From: JAYQKL01 sp965243245
GTDB taxonomy: Bacteria > Pseudomonadota > Alphaproteobacteria > RS24
Assembly (NCBI GenBank): GCA_965243245.1
Contig: OZ251536.1
Span: forward strand, 124,001 to 188,000
Direction: 5' to 3'
DNA: 64,000 bases
Shown here in pieces: positions 30,813 to 38,776 of the stretch. The translations under genes and the position numbers were made by a program. Position 1 is the stretch's first letter. Each line of letters starts with the position of its first letter. Below the pieces are notes generated by a model. That model had not been told where the DNA came from and made no database searches. It saw nothing but the letters and a program-made list of their open reading frames with translations.

Positions 30813-31414
30813 CATTAGAAAATAAATTAAACATCACAAATCAGGTTGAGCTTGGAAAGGCGGAGGAAAAAATCAGCAAGCAGAAAGCCAAGCAGCTTTT
30901 TGACACAGATGATATTGCTAAAGTAGAAATAGGCACATTTGCAGGGCTGGCGTTCATCCATTCCTATTTGTTTGAAGATATTTATGACTTTGCTGGCAAA
31001 ATACGTGACGTAAACATTGCCAAGGGTAATTTCCGTTTTGCACCGCTGATGTATCTGCAAGCCTCGCTGGAGCATATCGACACTATGCCACAAGGCAGCT
31101 TTGATGAAATTATTGAAAAATACGTTGAGATGAACATTGCCCACCCGTTCAGGGAGGGCAACGGCAGAGCAACACGCATCTGGCTGGATTTAATTCTTAA
31201 AACAGAAACCAAACAGGTGATTGATTGGAATCAGGTGGATAAGGAAGATTATCTCTCCGCCATGGAGCGTAGCGTGGTGAAAGATGTTGAGATTAAAGCA
31301 TTGCTGCAAAAAGCACTGACAGAGCAGATTGATGATCGTGCTTTGTTTATGAAGGGCATTGATGTCAGCTATTACTACGAAGGCTATAGCGAATTCAAAA
31401 CCGAGGAGCTGTAG
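30809..31414 (+). CDS. Fic-domain protein inside the hsd operon
   Basis: 201 aa. The canonical Fic motif HPFREGNGRATR lies at residues 112-123 (His112, Phe114, Glu116, Asn118, Arg120, Arg123), so the AMP-transferase active site looks intact. The region before it (FAGLAFIHSYLFEDIYDFAGKIR split over about 43-66) is the usual Fic N-terminal part, with the flap region GNFRFAP. I see no clear inhibitory motif of the (S/T)xxxE(G/N) type in either terminus and no small antitoxin gene beside it. Fic enzymes usually transfer AMP or another nucleotide to a protein hydroxyl. It starts within the hsdM stop (ATGA) and ends 2 bp before hsdS, so it is an integral part of the operon. Confidence 0.9.
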   Translation: MTLENKLNITNQVELGKAEEKISKQKAKQLFDTDDIAKVEIGTFAGLAFIHSYLFEDIYDFAGKIRDVNIAKGNFRFAPLMYLQASLEHIDTMPQGSFDEIIEKYVEMNIAHPFREGNGRATRIWLDLILKTETKQVIDWNQVDKEDYLSAMERSVVKDVEIKALLQKALTEQIDDRALFMKGIDVSYYYEGYSEFKTEEL

Positions 31415-31416
31415 CC

Positions 31417-32670
31417 ATGAGCGACTTGAGTTATTTGGAAAAATTGCTGGATGGCGCGGATGTGACGTGGCTGCCATTGGAAGAAGTTGCAAATTTTTCA
31501 AATGGTAAAGGTCACGAAAAAGCAATTACAGAGGATGGTGAGTATATTGTTGTAAACTCAAAATTTATATCTACAGATGGAAAAATAGCCAAATACTCTG
31601 ATAAGCAAATTTGCCCACTTTTTATTGATGACATTTTAATTGTAATGAGTGACTTACCAAATGGTAAAGCGCTAGCAAAAACATTTATTGTTGATGAAGA
31701 TAAAAAATACACTTTGAATCAACGCATTGGAGCAATTAGTGCAAAAGATAAAAAGGCATTATTACCAAGGTTTCTAAATTATTTCTTAAATCGAACACCG
31801 CAATTAACAAAGTATAACAACGGAGTTGATCAAACTAATTTACGAAAAGGTCAAATACTTGATATAAAAATCCCAATTCCATGCCCTGATGATGCAGAGA
31901 AATCGTTGGAGATTCAGGGGGAGATTGTACGGATTTTGGACGCATTTACCTCCCTTACCGCCGAGCTTACCGCCGAGCTTACCGCCGAGCTTACCGCCCG
32001 CAAAAAACAATACAACTATTATCGTGATCAACTCCTCACTTTTTCTGAAGGTGAAGCAGATCATTTACCTATGGGGCATGAGGATGTTGGCGAGTTCATT
32101 CGTGGCAGCAGTTTGCAGAAAAAGGACTTTACGGAAACTGGGGTTGGCTGCATTCATTATGGTCAGGTCTATACGCATTACGGCACGTTTGCAGATAAAA
32201 CAAAGTCCTGTGTTTCCGAAGAGTTTGCAAAGAAAGCACGTATGGCTCAAACGGGTGATTTAGTTATAGCCACAACGAGCGAGAATGATGAGGATGTCTG
32301 CAAGGCTGTCGCTTGGCTAGGGGAAGACGACATTGCGGTAAGCAGCGATGCCTGCATTTACAGACATAATTTAAACCCGAAATATGTTTCTTATTTTTTC
32401 CAAACAGAACAATTTGAGGCGCAGAAAAGGCAATATATTACCGGTGCGAAAGTACGGCGTGTGAATGCCAGCAATTTGGCAAAGATACTAATTCCCGTTC
32501 CTTCATCAGAAGAACAAGCCCGCATAGTGGATATTCTAGACAAATTCGATGCGCTCACCAATTCGATTCAAGAAGGTTTGCCGCGCGAGATTGAGCTACG
32601 CCAGAAGCAATATGAGTATTACCGAGACTTACTCCTAAACTTCCCGAAACCTATGGAGGAAGCAGCATAA
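31417..32670 (+). CDS. hsdS: Type I restriction enzyme specificity subunit
   Basis: 417 aa. Two target-recognition domains (about residues 14-165 and 215-365) are each followed by a conserved helix. The central one carries LTAE repeats at 180-195 followed by RKKQYNYYRDQLL, and the distal one RQKQYEYYRDLLL. This arrangement is the type IC (EcoR124-like) one. The two domains read the two halves of a bipartite DNA site, and the helix length sets the gap between them. DNA of the first recognition domain (31540-31860) is more AT-rich than its surroundings, as expected for exchangeable recognition domains. It sits between the Fic gene (2-bp gap) and the ATPase gene (no gap). Confidence 0.95.
   Translation: MSDLSYLEKLLDGADVTWLPLEEVANFSNGKGHEKAITEDGEYIVVNSKFISTDGKIAKYSDKQICPLFIDDILIVMSDLPNGKALAKTFIVDEDKKYTLNQRIGAISAKDKKALLPRFLNYFLNRTPQLTKYNNGVDQTNLRKGQILDIKIPIPCPDDAEKSLEIQGEIVRILDAFTSLTAELTAELTAELTARKKQYNYYRDQLLTFSEGEADHLPMGHEDVGEFIRGSSLQKKDFTETGVGCIHYGQVYTHYGTFADKTKSCVSEEFAKKARMAQTGDLVIATTSENDEDVCKAVAWLGEDDIAVSSDACIYRHNLNPKYVSYFFQTEQFEAQKRQYITGAKVRRVNASNLAKILIPVPSSEEQARIVDILDKFDALTNSIQEGLPREIELRQKQYEYYRDLLLNFPKPMEEAA
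31954..31998 (+). repeat. 12-bp repeats (LTAE codons) in the HsdS spacer helix
   Basis: The unit cttaccgccgag occurs three times exactly (31954-31989) followed by a partial fourth copy (cttaccgcc). It encodes LTAE x3 then LTAR. In EcoR124 enzymes, changing from two to three TAEL units by unequal recombination changes the recognition gap by one base pair; the same switch is possible here. Confidence 0.9.
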
Positions 32671-34269
32671 ATGAGCGGTAACTTTTACAACCTGATTATG
32701 GCGACTGTGCCTGAGTTTTACTCAGGCGATGAAGGTGAATTCACGATTCCGAAAGACAGGTTTCTTCAGTACACAGAAGATAATATCAAAGAGGAATTTC
32801 AATCATTAGATCAGGGTGTAATAGAACGACTTAAGAGCTTGCCTACAATTTTTGCCACAGAGGATGAAGCTACTGATGCAAGAATTGGAAAAATTACCGA
32901 TATAAAAGTTTCCTCTCATGCCGTGAAAGCTAAGTATAAATTTGACGAAGATCGCTATCCCTTAACTAGTGGAGTGTTAAAAGAAAATTGGCAGAAGTTA
33001 GGTATAAGTGAATCTAATTTTGAGTTTCATAGAGGGCACTGGGGCGTAAAGGAGTGTGATCTTGATGAGTTTTATGAAGAATATTTAAAATCGCTAACAG
33101 GGATGTCCCATCAATTAAAGAATGCTGACAAAAAAGTGCAGCTAATCTATGCCTTTAATGGCTCTGGCAAAACACGTCTATCGCGGAAGTTCAAGCAATT
33201 GATCGCACCTAAAATTGATGATGTTGACGGTGAAGAGCAAGCGGAACTCTCACGCACCAAAATTCTCTATTACAACGCTTTCACCGAAGACTTGTTTTAT
33301 TGGGATAACGACTTAGAAGGCGATGCTGAGCCTAAACTTATAATCCAGCCCAATAGCTTCACTGATTGGATTTTAGGAGAACAGGGACAGGACCAAAACG
33401 TCACCTCTCATTTTCAGCGTTATGCCAACAACAAATTAACGCCACGGTTCAAAGTGGAGGATAAAGAAGTATTTAGAGGTGGAAAGAAGGAAACCATCAA
33501 GACTTTCCCAGAGGTTACGTTCTCTCTTGAGCGCGGCACTGATGAACATCTAGGCAATCTCAAAATCTCCAAAGGTGAAGAAAGTAATTTCATCTGGAGC
33601 ATTTTTTATACATTACTGGATCAAATTATTACCATTCTTAATGAACCAGAAGAAGAGCGCACAGACCAGTTTAATGATCTGGAATACGTGTTTATCGATG
33701 ATCCTGTAAGCTCACTGGATGATAATCATTTGATTGAGCTGGCAGTCAATTTAGCAGAACTTATCAAAGACGCGCCAGCACGTTTGAAATTCGTTATCAC
33801 AACGCACAGCCCGCTTTTTTATAATGTTTTGCACCATGAACTAAAAATGAGCGATAAAAGAAGAAAAGGCGGCTGCTACCTTTTAGAGCGTTTTGAAGAT
33901 GGAACTTTTAATTTGGATATTAAAGGCGGTAGCGCCAATAAAAGCTTTTCTTATCATTTGCACATTAAGAAGATAATTGAAAACGCATATACAGAGAACA
34001 AAATAGAAAAATATCATTTTATGTTATTACGCAACTTATATGAGAAAACATGTGGCTTTTTAGGCTATAAACAGTGGACAGATTTACTGCCAGAGGATGC
34101 TCGGGACAACTATAAAAGGCTTATTAATACGCATTCGCATAGACACCTTTCATATGAGGAAAAGGCAGAGCCAACAACTCCAGAGAAACAAACAGTTAAA
34201 TTTTTATTAGATCACCTATCTAGAGAATACGCTTATAATGTAGAGGCAGACAATGACACAGCAAACTAA
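32671..34269 (+). CDS. PrrC/RloC-like ABC ATPase, candidate anticodon nuclease
   Basis: 532 aa, beginning directly after the hsdS stop. ATPase motifs: Walker A AFNGSGKT (161-168; the first Gly is Ala), a signature-like ISKGEE (299-304), Walker B/D-loop IDDPVSSLD (342-350) and a switch TTHSP. This is the AAA_13 (PrrC) style of ABC ATPase. In the C-terminal part Arg454, Glu458 and His490 have spacing +4 and +36, identical to the published catalytic triad Arg320-Glu324-His356 of E. coli PrrC, which cuts tRNA-Lys in the anticodon loop. The prrC gene also lies in a type IC hsd locus between hsdS and hsdR. Unusual here is an N-terminal domain of about 150 residues before Walker A that I do not recognise; there is no zinc-hook coiled coil as in RloC. 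The target tRNA is unknown. It overlaps hsdR by 17 bp. Confidence 0.75.
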   Translation: MSGNFYNLIMATVPEFYSGDEGEFTIPKDRFLQYTEDNIKEEFQSLDQGVIERLKSLPTIFATEDEATDARIGKITDIKVSSHAVKAKYKFDEDRYPLTSGVLKENWQKLGISESNFEFHRGHWGVKECDLDEFYEEYLKSLTGMSHQLKNADKKVQLIYAFNGSGKTRLSRKFKQLIAPKIDDVDGEEQAELSRTKILYYNAFTEDLFYWDNDLEGDAEPKLIIQPNSFTDWILGEQGQDQNVTSHFQRYANNKLTPRFKVEDKEVFRGGKKETIKTFPEVTFSLERGTDEHLGNLKISKGEESNFIWSIFYTLLDQIITILNEPEEERTDQFNDLEYVFIDDPVSSLDDNHLIELAVNLAELIKDAPARLKFVITTHSPLFYNVLHHELKMSDKRRKGGCYLLERFEDGTFNLDIKGGSANKSFSYHLHIKKIIENAYTENKIEKYHFMLLRNLYEKTCGFLGYKQWTDLLPEDARDNYKRLINTHSHRHLSYEEKAEPTTPEKQTVKFLLDHLSREYAYNVEADNDTAN

Positions 34270-37200
34270 ACCCATCGCAGAATCGAATAACTTTATCGTT
34301 CTCGATAAATACACCAAGGAATGGGCGATTGCTGAAAGCTACCAGTCTGAGGCTGACTTGGAACGTGAACTGATTCAGGATTTAGTCGGCCAAGGTTATG
34401 GATATCTGCCAGAACTCACCACCCCTGATGCAATGATTGCCAATGTGCGCGTGCAGTTGCAGGCGTTGAATAACGTGGAGTTTTCTAACGAAGAGTGGTT
34501 ACGTTTTGTTGAAATATATCTAGATAAGCCCAGTGATAATATTGCCGATAAAACCCGCAAGATTCACGATGACTATATTCATGATTTTGTATTTGATGAT
34601 GGCCGTATTCAGAACATCTATTTGCTTGATAAAAAGAACATTGTTCGCAATAAACTGCAGGTAATCAAGCAGTTTGAACAAACAGGTAGCCACGCCAATC
34701 GCTACGATGTAACCATCTTGGTCAATGGTTTGCCGATGGTACAGATCGAGCTGAAAAAACGTGGTGTTGCAATTCGTGAGGCCTTTAATCAGCTGCATCG
34801 TTACAGCAAAGAGAGCTTTAACAGCGAGCATTCACTATACAAGTATTTGCAGCTGTTTGTAATTTCCAACGGCACGGACAGCCGTTACTTTGCCAATACC
34901 ACGAAGCGTAACAAAAATAGTTTCGACTTCACCATAAACTGGGCAAAGTCCGATAATAGTCTGATTAAAGACTTAAAAGATTTTACCGCGACATTCTTCC
35001 AGAAAAACACTTTGCTCAATATATTGCTACATTATTCTGTGTTTAATGTCAGCGATACCTTGCTGGTGATGCGCCCTTATCAGATTGCTGCTACTGAGCG
35101 CATATTGTGGAAGATTAACAGCTCATTTGAAGTCAAAAACTGGAGTAAGCCAGAAAGTGGTGGATATATATGGCACACTACAGGGTCTGGTAAAACCTTA
35201 ACCAGCTTCAAGGCTGCACGTCTAGTTACAGAGTTAGACTTTATCGACAAGGTGTTTTTTGTGGTGGATCGCAAAGACCTTGATTATCAGACAATGAAGG
35301 AATATCAGCGTTTTTCACCCGATAGCGTTAATGGCTCGGACAGCACGGCAGGGCTTAAGAAAAATATAGATAAAGACGATAATAAAATTATTGTTACAAC
35401 TATTCAAAAACTTAACAATCTAATGAAAAGTGAAGGCGACCTAGCTATCTACAATAAGCAAGTAGTATTTATTTTTGATGAATGCCATCGCAGTCAATTT
35501 GGTGAAGCGCAAAAAAACCTGAAGAAGAAATTTAAACGGTTTTATCAATTCGGATTTACCGGCACCCCTATCTTTCCAGATAATGCTCTGGGAGCGGAAA
35601 CCACCGCTAGTGTGTTTGGCTCGGCACTACATTCCTATGTAATTACTGATGCCATTCGTGATGAAAAAGTGCTTAAATTTAAGGTGGACTACAACGATGT
35701 ACATCCACGGTTTAAGAAATTTGAAACCGAGCAAGATGAAAAAAAACTCAGCGCAGCAGAAAACAAAAAGGCTTTGATGCATTCAGAGCGTATCCGAGAA
35801 ATATCTCAATATATCCTAAACAACTTCCGTCACAAAACCCATCGTCTACAAGGAGGTAACAAAGGCTTTAACGCCATGTTTGCCGTAAGTAGTGTGGATG
35901 CTGCCAAGCTATATTATGAGTCTCTTGATGCATTACAGGCGAGTAGCAATAAACCACTTAAAATTGCAACCATCTTTTCGTTTGCCGCCAATGAAGAACA
36001 AAATGCAAAGGGAGAAATTCTGGATGAAAGTTTTGATGTGTCGGCTATGGACAAAAGTGCCAAAGAGTTTTTAGGTGCAGCCATTGACGATTACAATGAG
36101 TTCTTTAGAACCAACTTCAGTGTGGATAGCAAAAATTTTCAAAACTACTACCGTGATTTAGCTAAGCGGGTTAAGTCCAAAGAAATAGATTTGCTAATTG
36201 TGGTTGGTATGTTCCTTACTGGCTTTGATGCCCCCACGCTTAACACTTTGTTTGTAGATAAAAACCTGCGCTATCATGGTTTGATGCAGGCCTATTCGCG
36301 CACAAACCGTATTTACGACGCGACCAAAACTTTCGGAAATATCGTTACCTTCCGCGACTTGGAGAAGGCTACTATTGATGCCATTACCATGTTTGGCGAT
36401 GAAAACACCAAAAACGTGGTACTGGAAAAAAGCTATAAAGAATATATGGAAGGCTTTACCGATATAGCTACAGGTGACGCACGGCGCGGTTTTATAGATG
36501 TATCAACAGAGCTAGAACAGCGCTTCCCTAATCCTGATAACATTGTTAAAGAGACTGATAAAAAAGACTTTGTTAAACTGTTTGGTGAATATTTGCGCGT
36601 AGAAAATATGCTGCAAAACTACGATGAATTTGCCAGCCTGAAAGCCTTTCAGAACCTTGATATGAGTGATGCGGATGCAGTTGAGTCTTTTAAAGCAGTG
36701 CATCATTTAAAAGATGACGGTTTGGCTAAACTGGAAACCATCAAAATGCCAGCAGAACGCAAGATCCAGGATTATCGATCCACCTACAATGATGTCCGTG
36801 ATTGGCTGCGGAGAGAAAAAGCCGCTAATGACACAGAAAAATCCACCATAGATTGGGATGACGTAGTGTTTGAGGTTGACCTACTTAAATCTCAAGAAAT
36901 AAATCTGGATTACATACTAGAACAAATTTTTGAAAATAATAAAAAGGTAAAAGATAAGGCGACTCTGGTTAAGGACATGCGGCGTGTGATTCGTGCTAGC
37001 CTTGGCAATCGTGCTAAAGAGGGCTTGCTGGTCGATTTCATTAAGCAAACGGATCTTAACAAGATTGGTGATAAAGCCAGTGTAATTGATGCTTTTTTTA
37101 CCTTTGCTCAAGCGGAGCAACGGCGCGAGGCTGAGGAACTTATTAACGCTGAAAATCTAAACGCCGAAGCTGCAAAACGTTATATTATCACTTCGATTAA

Positions 37201-37354
37201 ACGCGAATTTGCTAGTGACAATGGCACAGAGCTGAATGCTATCCTGCCTAAAATGAGTCCGCTAAACCCACAGTATTTGAACAAAAAACAGAGTGTTTTT
37301 GAAAAAATTGCGGCGTTTGTTGAAAAATTCAAAGGTATAGGTGGGAAGATTTAA
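34253..37354 (+). CDS. hsdR: Type I restriction enzyme translocase/endonuclease subunit
   Basis: 1,033 aa, typical of type IC HsdR. N-terminal nuclease of the PD-(D/E)xK fold: Asp152 ... Glu166-Leu-Lys168. Superfamily 2 translocase: Walker A TGSGKT (310-315), DECH box (409-412), FTGTP motif III, and motif VI region LMQAYSRTNR, which comes after GMFLTGFDAPTLNTLFVD. The C-terminal helical part (about 850-1033) is for docking to the methylase. It cuts unmodified DNA after ATP-driven translocation. The start codon lies inside the end of the upstream ATPase gene (17-bp overlap), implying coupled translation. The 3' end overlaps the convergent lysozyme gene by 4 bp. Confidence 0.96.
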   Translation: MTQQTKPIAESNNFIVLDKYTKEWAIAESYQSEADLERELIQDLVGQGYGYLPELTTPDAMIANVRVQLQALNNVEFSNEEWLRFVEIYLDKPSDNIADKTRKIHDDYIHDFVFDDGRIQNIYLLDKKNIVRNKLQVIKQFEQTGSHANRYDVTILVNGLPMVQIELKKRGVAIREAFNQLHRYSKESFNSEHSLYKYLQLFVISNGTDSRYFANTTKRNKNSFDFTINWAKSDNSLIKDLKDFTATFFQKNTLLNILLHYSVFNVSDTLLVMRPYQIAATERILWKINSSFEVKNWSKPESGGYIWHTTGSGKTLTSFKAARLVTELDFIDKVFFVVDRKDLDYQTMKEYQRFSPDSVNGSDSTAGLKKNIDKDDNKIIVTTIQKLNNLMKSEGDLAIYNKQVVFIFDECHRSQFGEAQKNLKKKFKRFYQFGFTGTPIFPDNALGAETTASVFGSALHSYVITDAIRDEKVLKFKVDYNDVHPRFKKFETEQDEKKLSAAENKKALMHSERIREISQYILNNFRHKTHRLQGGNKGFNAMFAVSSVDAAKLYYESLDALQASSNKPLKIATIFSFAANEEQNAKGEILDESFDVSAMDKSAKEFLGAAIDDYNEFFRTNFSVDSKNFQNYYRDLAKRVKSKEIDLLIVVGMFLTGFDAPTLNTLFVDKNLRYHGLMQAYSRTNRIYDATKTFGNIVTFRDLEKATIDAITMFGDENTKNVVLEKSYKEYMEGFTDIATGDARRGFIDVSTELEQRFPNPDNIVKETDKKDFVKLFGEYLRVENMLQNYDEFASLKAFQNLDMSDADAVESFKAVHHLKDDGLAKLETIKMPAERKIQDYRSTYNDVRDWLRREKAANDTEKSTIDWDDVVFEVDLLKSQEINLDYILEQIFENNKKVKDKATLVKDMRRVIRASLGNRAKEGLLVDFIKQTDLNKIGDKASVIDAFFTFAQAEQRREAEELINAENLNAEAAKRYIITSIKREFASDNGTELNAILPKMSPLNPQYLNKKQSVFEKIAAFVEKFKGIGGKI

Positions 37355-37794
37355 AAAAATGAATAAACCCCAGACTCCTCCTCTCTCCTGCGGATTAACC
37401 CTCGCAATCTCCGTCCGCCAGCCCATACCCAGCGCATGAATTGCTCTGGAACTTCATCATGTTCCTCGCGGTTTATTTTTCGGCGTAAGGTGGAGCGTTG
37501 CAATGCGCCAGAGCCTAGATTGAAGGTAAAAGATACCAGCGCATCAAATTGACCATCTGTGAGTGGTGCACGGATTAATCGCAGGACAGCACATTCAGCA
37601 GATAATACATCTTTGATAAGCAATGCTTCCCCAGCTTCAGGGCTTATGCCATTTTTGAACATTTCAGCCTCACCTGAATGTAGCAAATGCCCATAGCCAA
37701 TAGTTGATAGGCCAGCAGCATCGAGATATATTCTGGGCTCAAAGCCCTCAAAGCGCTTTATCAGGTTGATCCCATGTTGCGTGACATGTCTCAT
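37351..37794 (-). CDS. Phage-type lysozyme (GH24 endolysin)
   Basis: 147 aa, a complete GH24 domain. Glu16, Asp25 and Thr31 have the same spacing as the T4 lysozyme triad Glu11-Asp20-Thr26, within FEGFEP...YLDAAG..TIGYGH. The helical C-terminal lobe includes LTDGQFDALVSFTFNLG and ends in an Arg-rich stretch GLIRRREEE. It would cleave peptidoglycan between MurNAc and GlcNAc. No signal peptide, so it needs a holin or other route to the periplasm. Its ATG overlaps the stop of a holin-like fragment (ATGA on the minus strand). It is most likely a leftover of a prophage or gene-transfer-agent lysis cassette; a chromosomal housekeeping role is possible but less likely. Confidence 0.9.
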   Translation of the reverse strand: MRHVTQHGINLIKRFEGFEPRIYLDAAGLSTIGYGHLLHSGEAEMFKNGISPEAGEALLIKDVLSAECAVLRLIRAPLTDGQFDALVSFTFNLGSGALQRSTLRRKINREEHDEVPEQFMRWVWAGGRRLRGLIRRREEESGVYSFF

Positions 37795-37892
37795 TTCCCG
37801 CTCCGTACTTTATTCATGGCACGTTGGCCGAAATAGAAGCTGATGATGCCAGCGAAGATTGCTTGGTCCTCAACGCTCCATAAAATATCCAT
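37791..37892 (-). pseudogene. Holin-like C-terminal fragment
   Basis: 33 codons from an ATG at 37892. The reading DQAIFAGIISFYFGQRAM resembles the last transmembrane helix and tail of phage/GTA holins of the 3-TM type, which often precede a lysozyme. The upstream helices are missing and the tRNA-Ser 3' end begins only 7 bases away, so the gene is cut short, perhaps by the recombination that joined it to the tRNA. It could alternatively be a tiny intact membrane protein. It contains the ribosome binding site for the lysozyme gene. Confidence 0.45.
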
Positions 37893-37898
37893 GTGCCA

Positions 37899-37989
37899 TG
37901 GCAGAGAGGATGGGATTCGAACCCACGATGCGCTATTAACGCATATTCCCTTAGCAGGGGAACGCCTTCAACCACTCGGCCACCTCTCT
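37899..37989 (-). tRNA. tRNA-Ser(GCU)
   Basis: 91 nt on the minus strand, including an encoded CCA (37899-37901). The acceptor stem pairs perfectly (agagagg with cctctct), the D-arm has gccgagtgg, the anticodon loop reads ctgctaa (anticodon GCT), there is the long variable arm expected of serine tRNAs (atatgcgttaatagcgcat), and the T-arm has ggttcgaatcc. It reads the serine codons AGC and AGU. The lysozyme remnant lies at its 3' side and an amplified promoter region at its 5' side. Confidence 0.97.
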
Positions 37990-38639
37990 ATTGTACTAAC
38001 TTAAAAACACTAACCTAAAATTCAAACACCATTGTATCCATACTCTTATCAGCCTTACCGCTAGGCGGGCTAAGGTTCGTTATCACTCACCAAGCCCTTA
38101 TAGCGTCAGCCACCTCTCTATTGTACTAACTTAAAAACACTAACCTAAAATTCAAACACCATTGTATCCATACTCTTATCAGCCTTACCGCTAGGCGGGC
38201 TAAGGTTCGTTATCACTCACCAAGCCCTTATAGCGTCAGCCACCTCTCTATTGTACTAACTTAAAAACACTAACCTAAAATTCAAACACCATTGTATCCA
38301 TACTCTTATCAGCCTTACCGCTAGGCGGGCTAAGGTTCGTTATCACTCACCAAGCCCTTATAGCGTCGGCCACCTCTCTATTGTACTAACTTAAAAACAC
38401 TAACCTAAAATTCAAACACCATTGTATCCATACTCTTATCAGCCTTACCGCTAGGCGGGCTAAGGTTCGTTATCACTCACCAAGCCCTTATAGCGTCGGC
38501 CACCTCTCTATTGTACTAACTTAAAAACACTAACCTAAAATTCAAACACCATTGTATCCATACTCTTATCAGCCTTACCGCTAGGCGGGCTAAGGTTCGT
38601 TATCACTCACCAAGCCCTTATAGCGTCAGCCACCTCTCT
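37981..38639. repeat. Five tandem 130-bp units containing the tRNA-Ser promoter and 5' end
   Basis: Units start at 37981, 38111, 38241, 38371 and 38501, with a partial sixth copy at 38631-38639. They look identical except near the unit junctions (gtcagcc versus gtcggcc). Read on the minus strand, each unit carries the tRNA promoter followed by the first 14 nt of the tRNA, then switches to other sequence. Each also contains a strong hairpin (first at 38053-38075, ccttaccgc/gcgggctaagg with a 2-base bulge). No open frame. It fills most of the gap between the tRNA and dapA. Confidence 0.95.
37998..38025 (-). promoter_or_regulatory. Predicted tRNA-Ser promoter (repeated in each 130-bp unit)
   Basis: On the minus strand TTGAAT (38025-38020) and TAAGTT (38003-37998) are 16 bp apart, and the -10 element ends 8 bases before the mature tRNA 5' end. 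The elements depart from consensus, so the call rests mainly on spacing and position. The same elements recur in all five tandem units. Confidence 0.4.
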
Positions 38640-38713
38640 CAACACCGTTTATCAATATTACAGGATATTTGCAAATATCAATAGGTTCTGATGCGTTCTT
38701 TTTGTATCCTAGC

Positions 38714-38742
38714 TTGATGCTGTCGGCAATAGGGATTATGTT
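38714..38742 (+). promoter_or_regulatory. Predicted dapA promoter
   Basis: TTGATG (38714-38719) and TATGTT (38737-38742) have 17-bp spacing and lie 34 bp before the dapA ATG, just outside the 130-bp repeats. The match to consensus is moderate. Confidence 0.4.
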
Positions 38743-38776
38743 GCGCAGGAACAAAAAAATTAATGGAACTTTAGAG

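Noticed and set aside
37981..38639. 130-bp tandem units as a CRISPR array
   Set aside because: The units are contiguous with no unique spacers, and there are no cas genes; they are simple tandem duplications tied to the tRNA.
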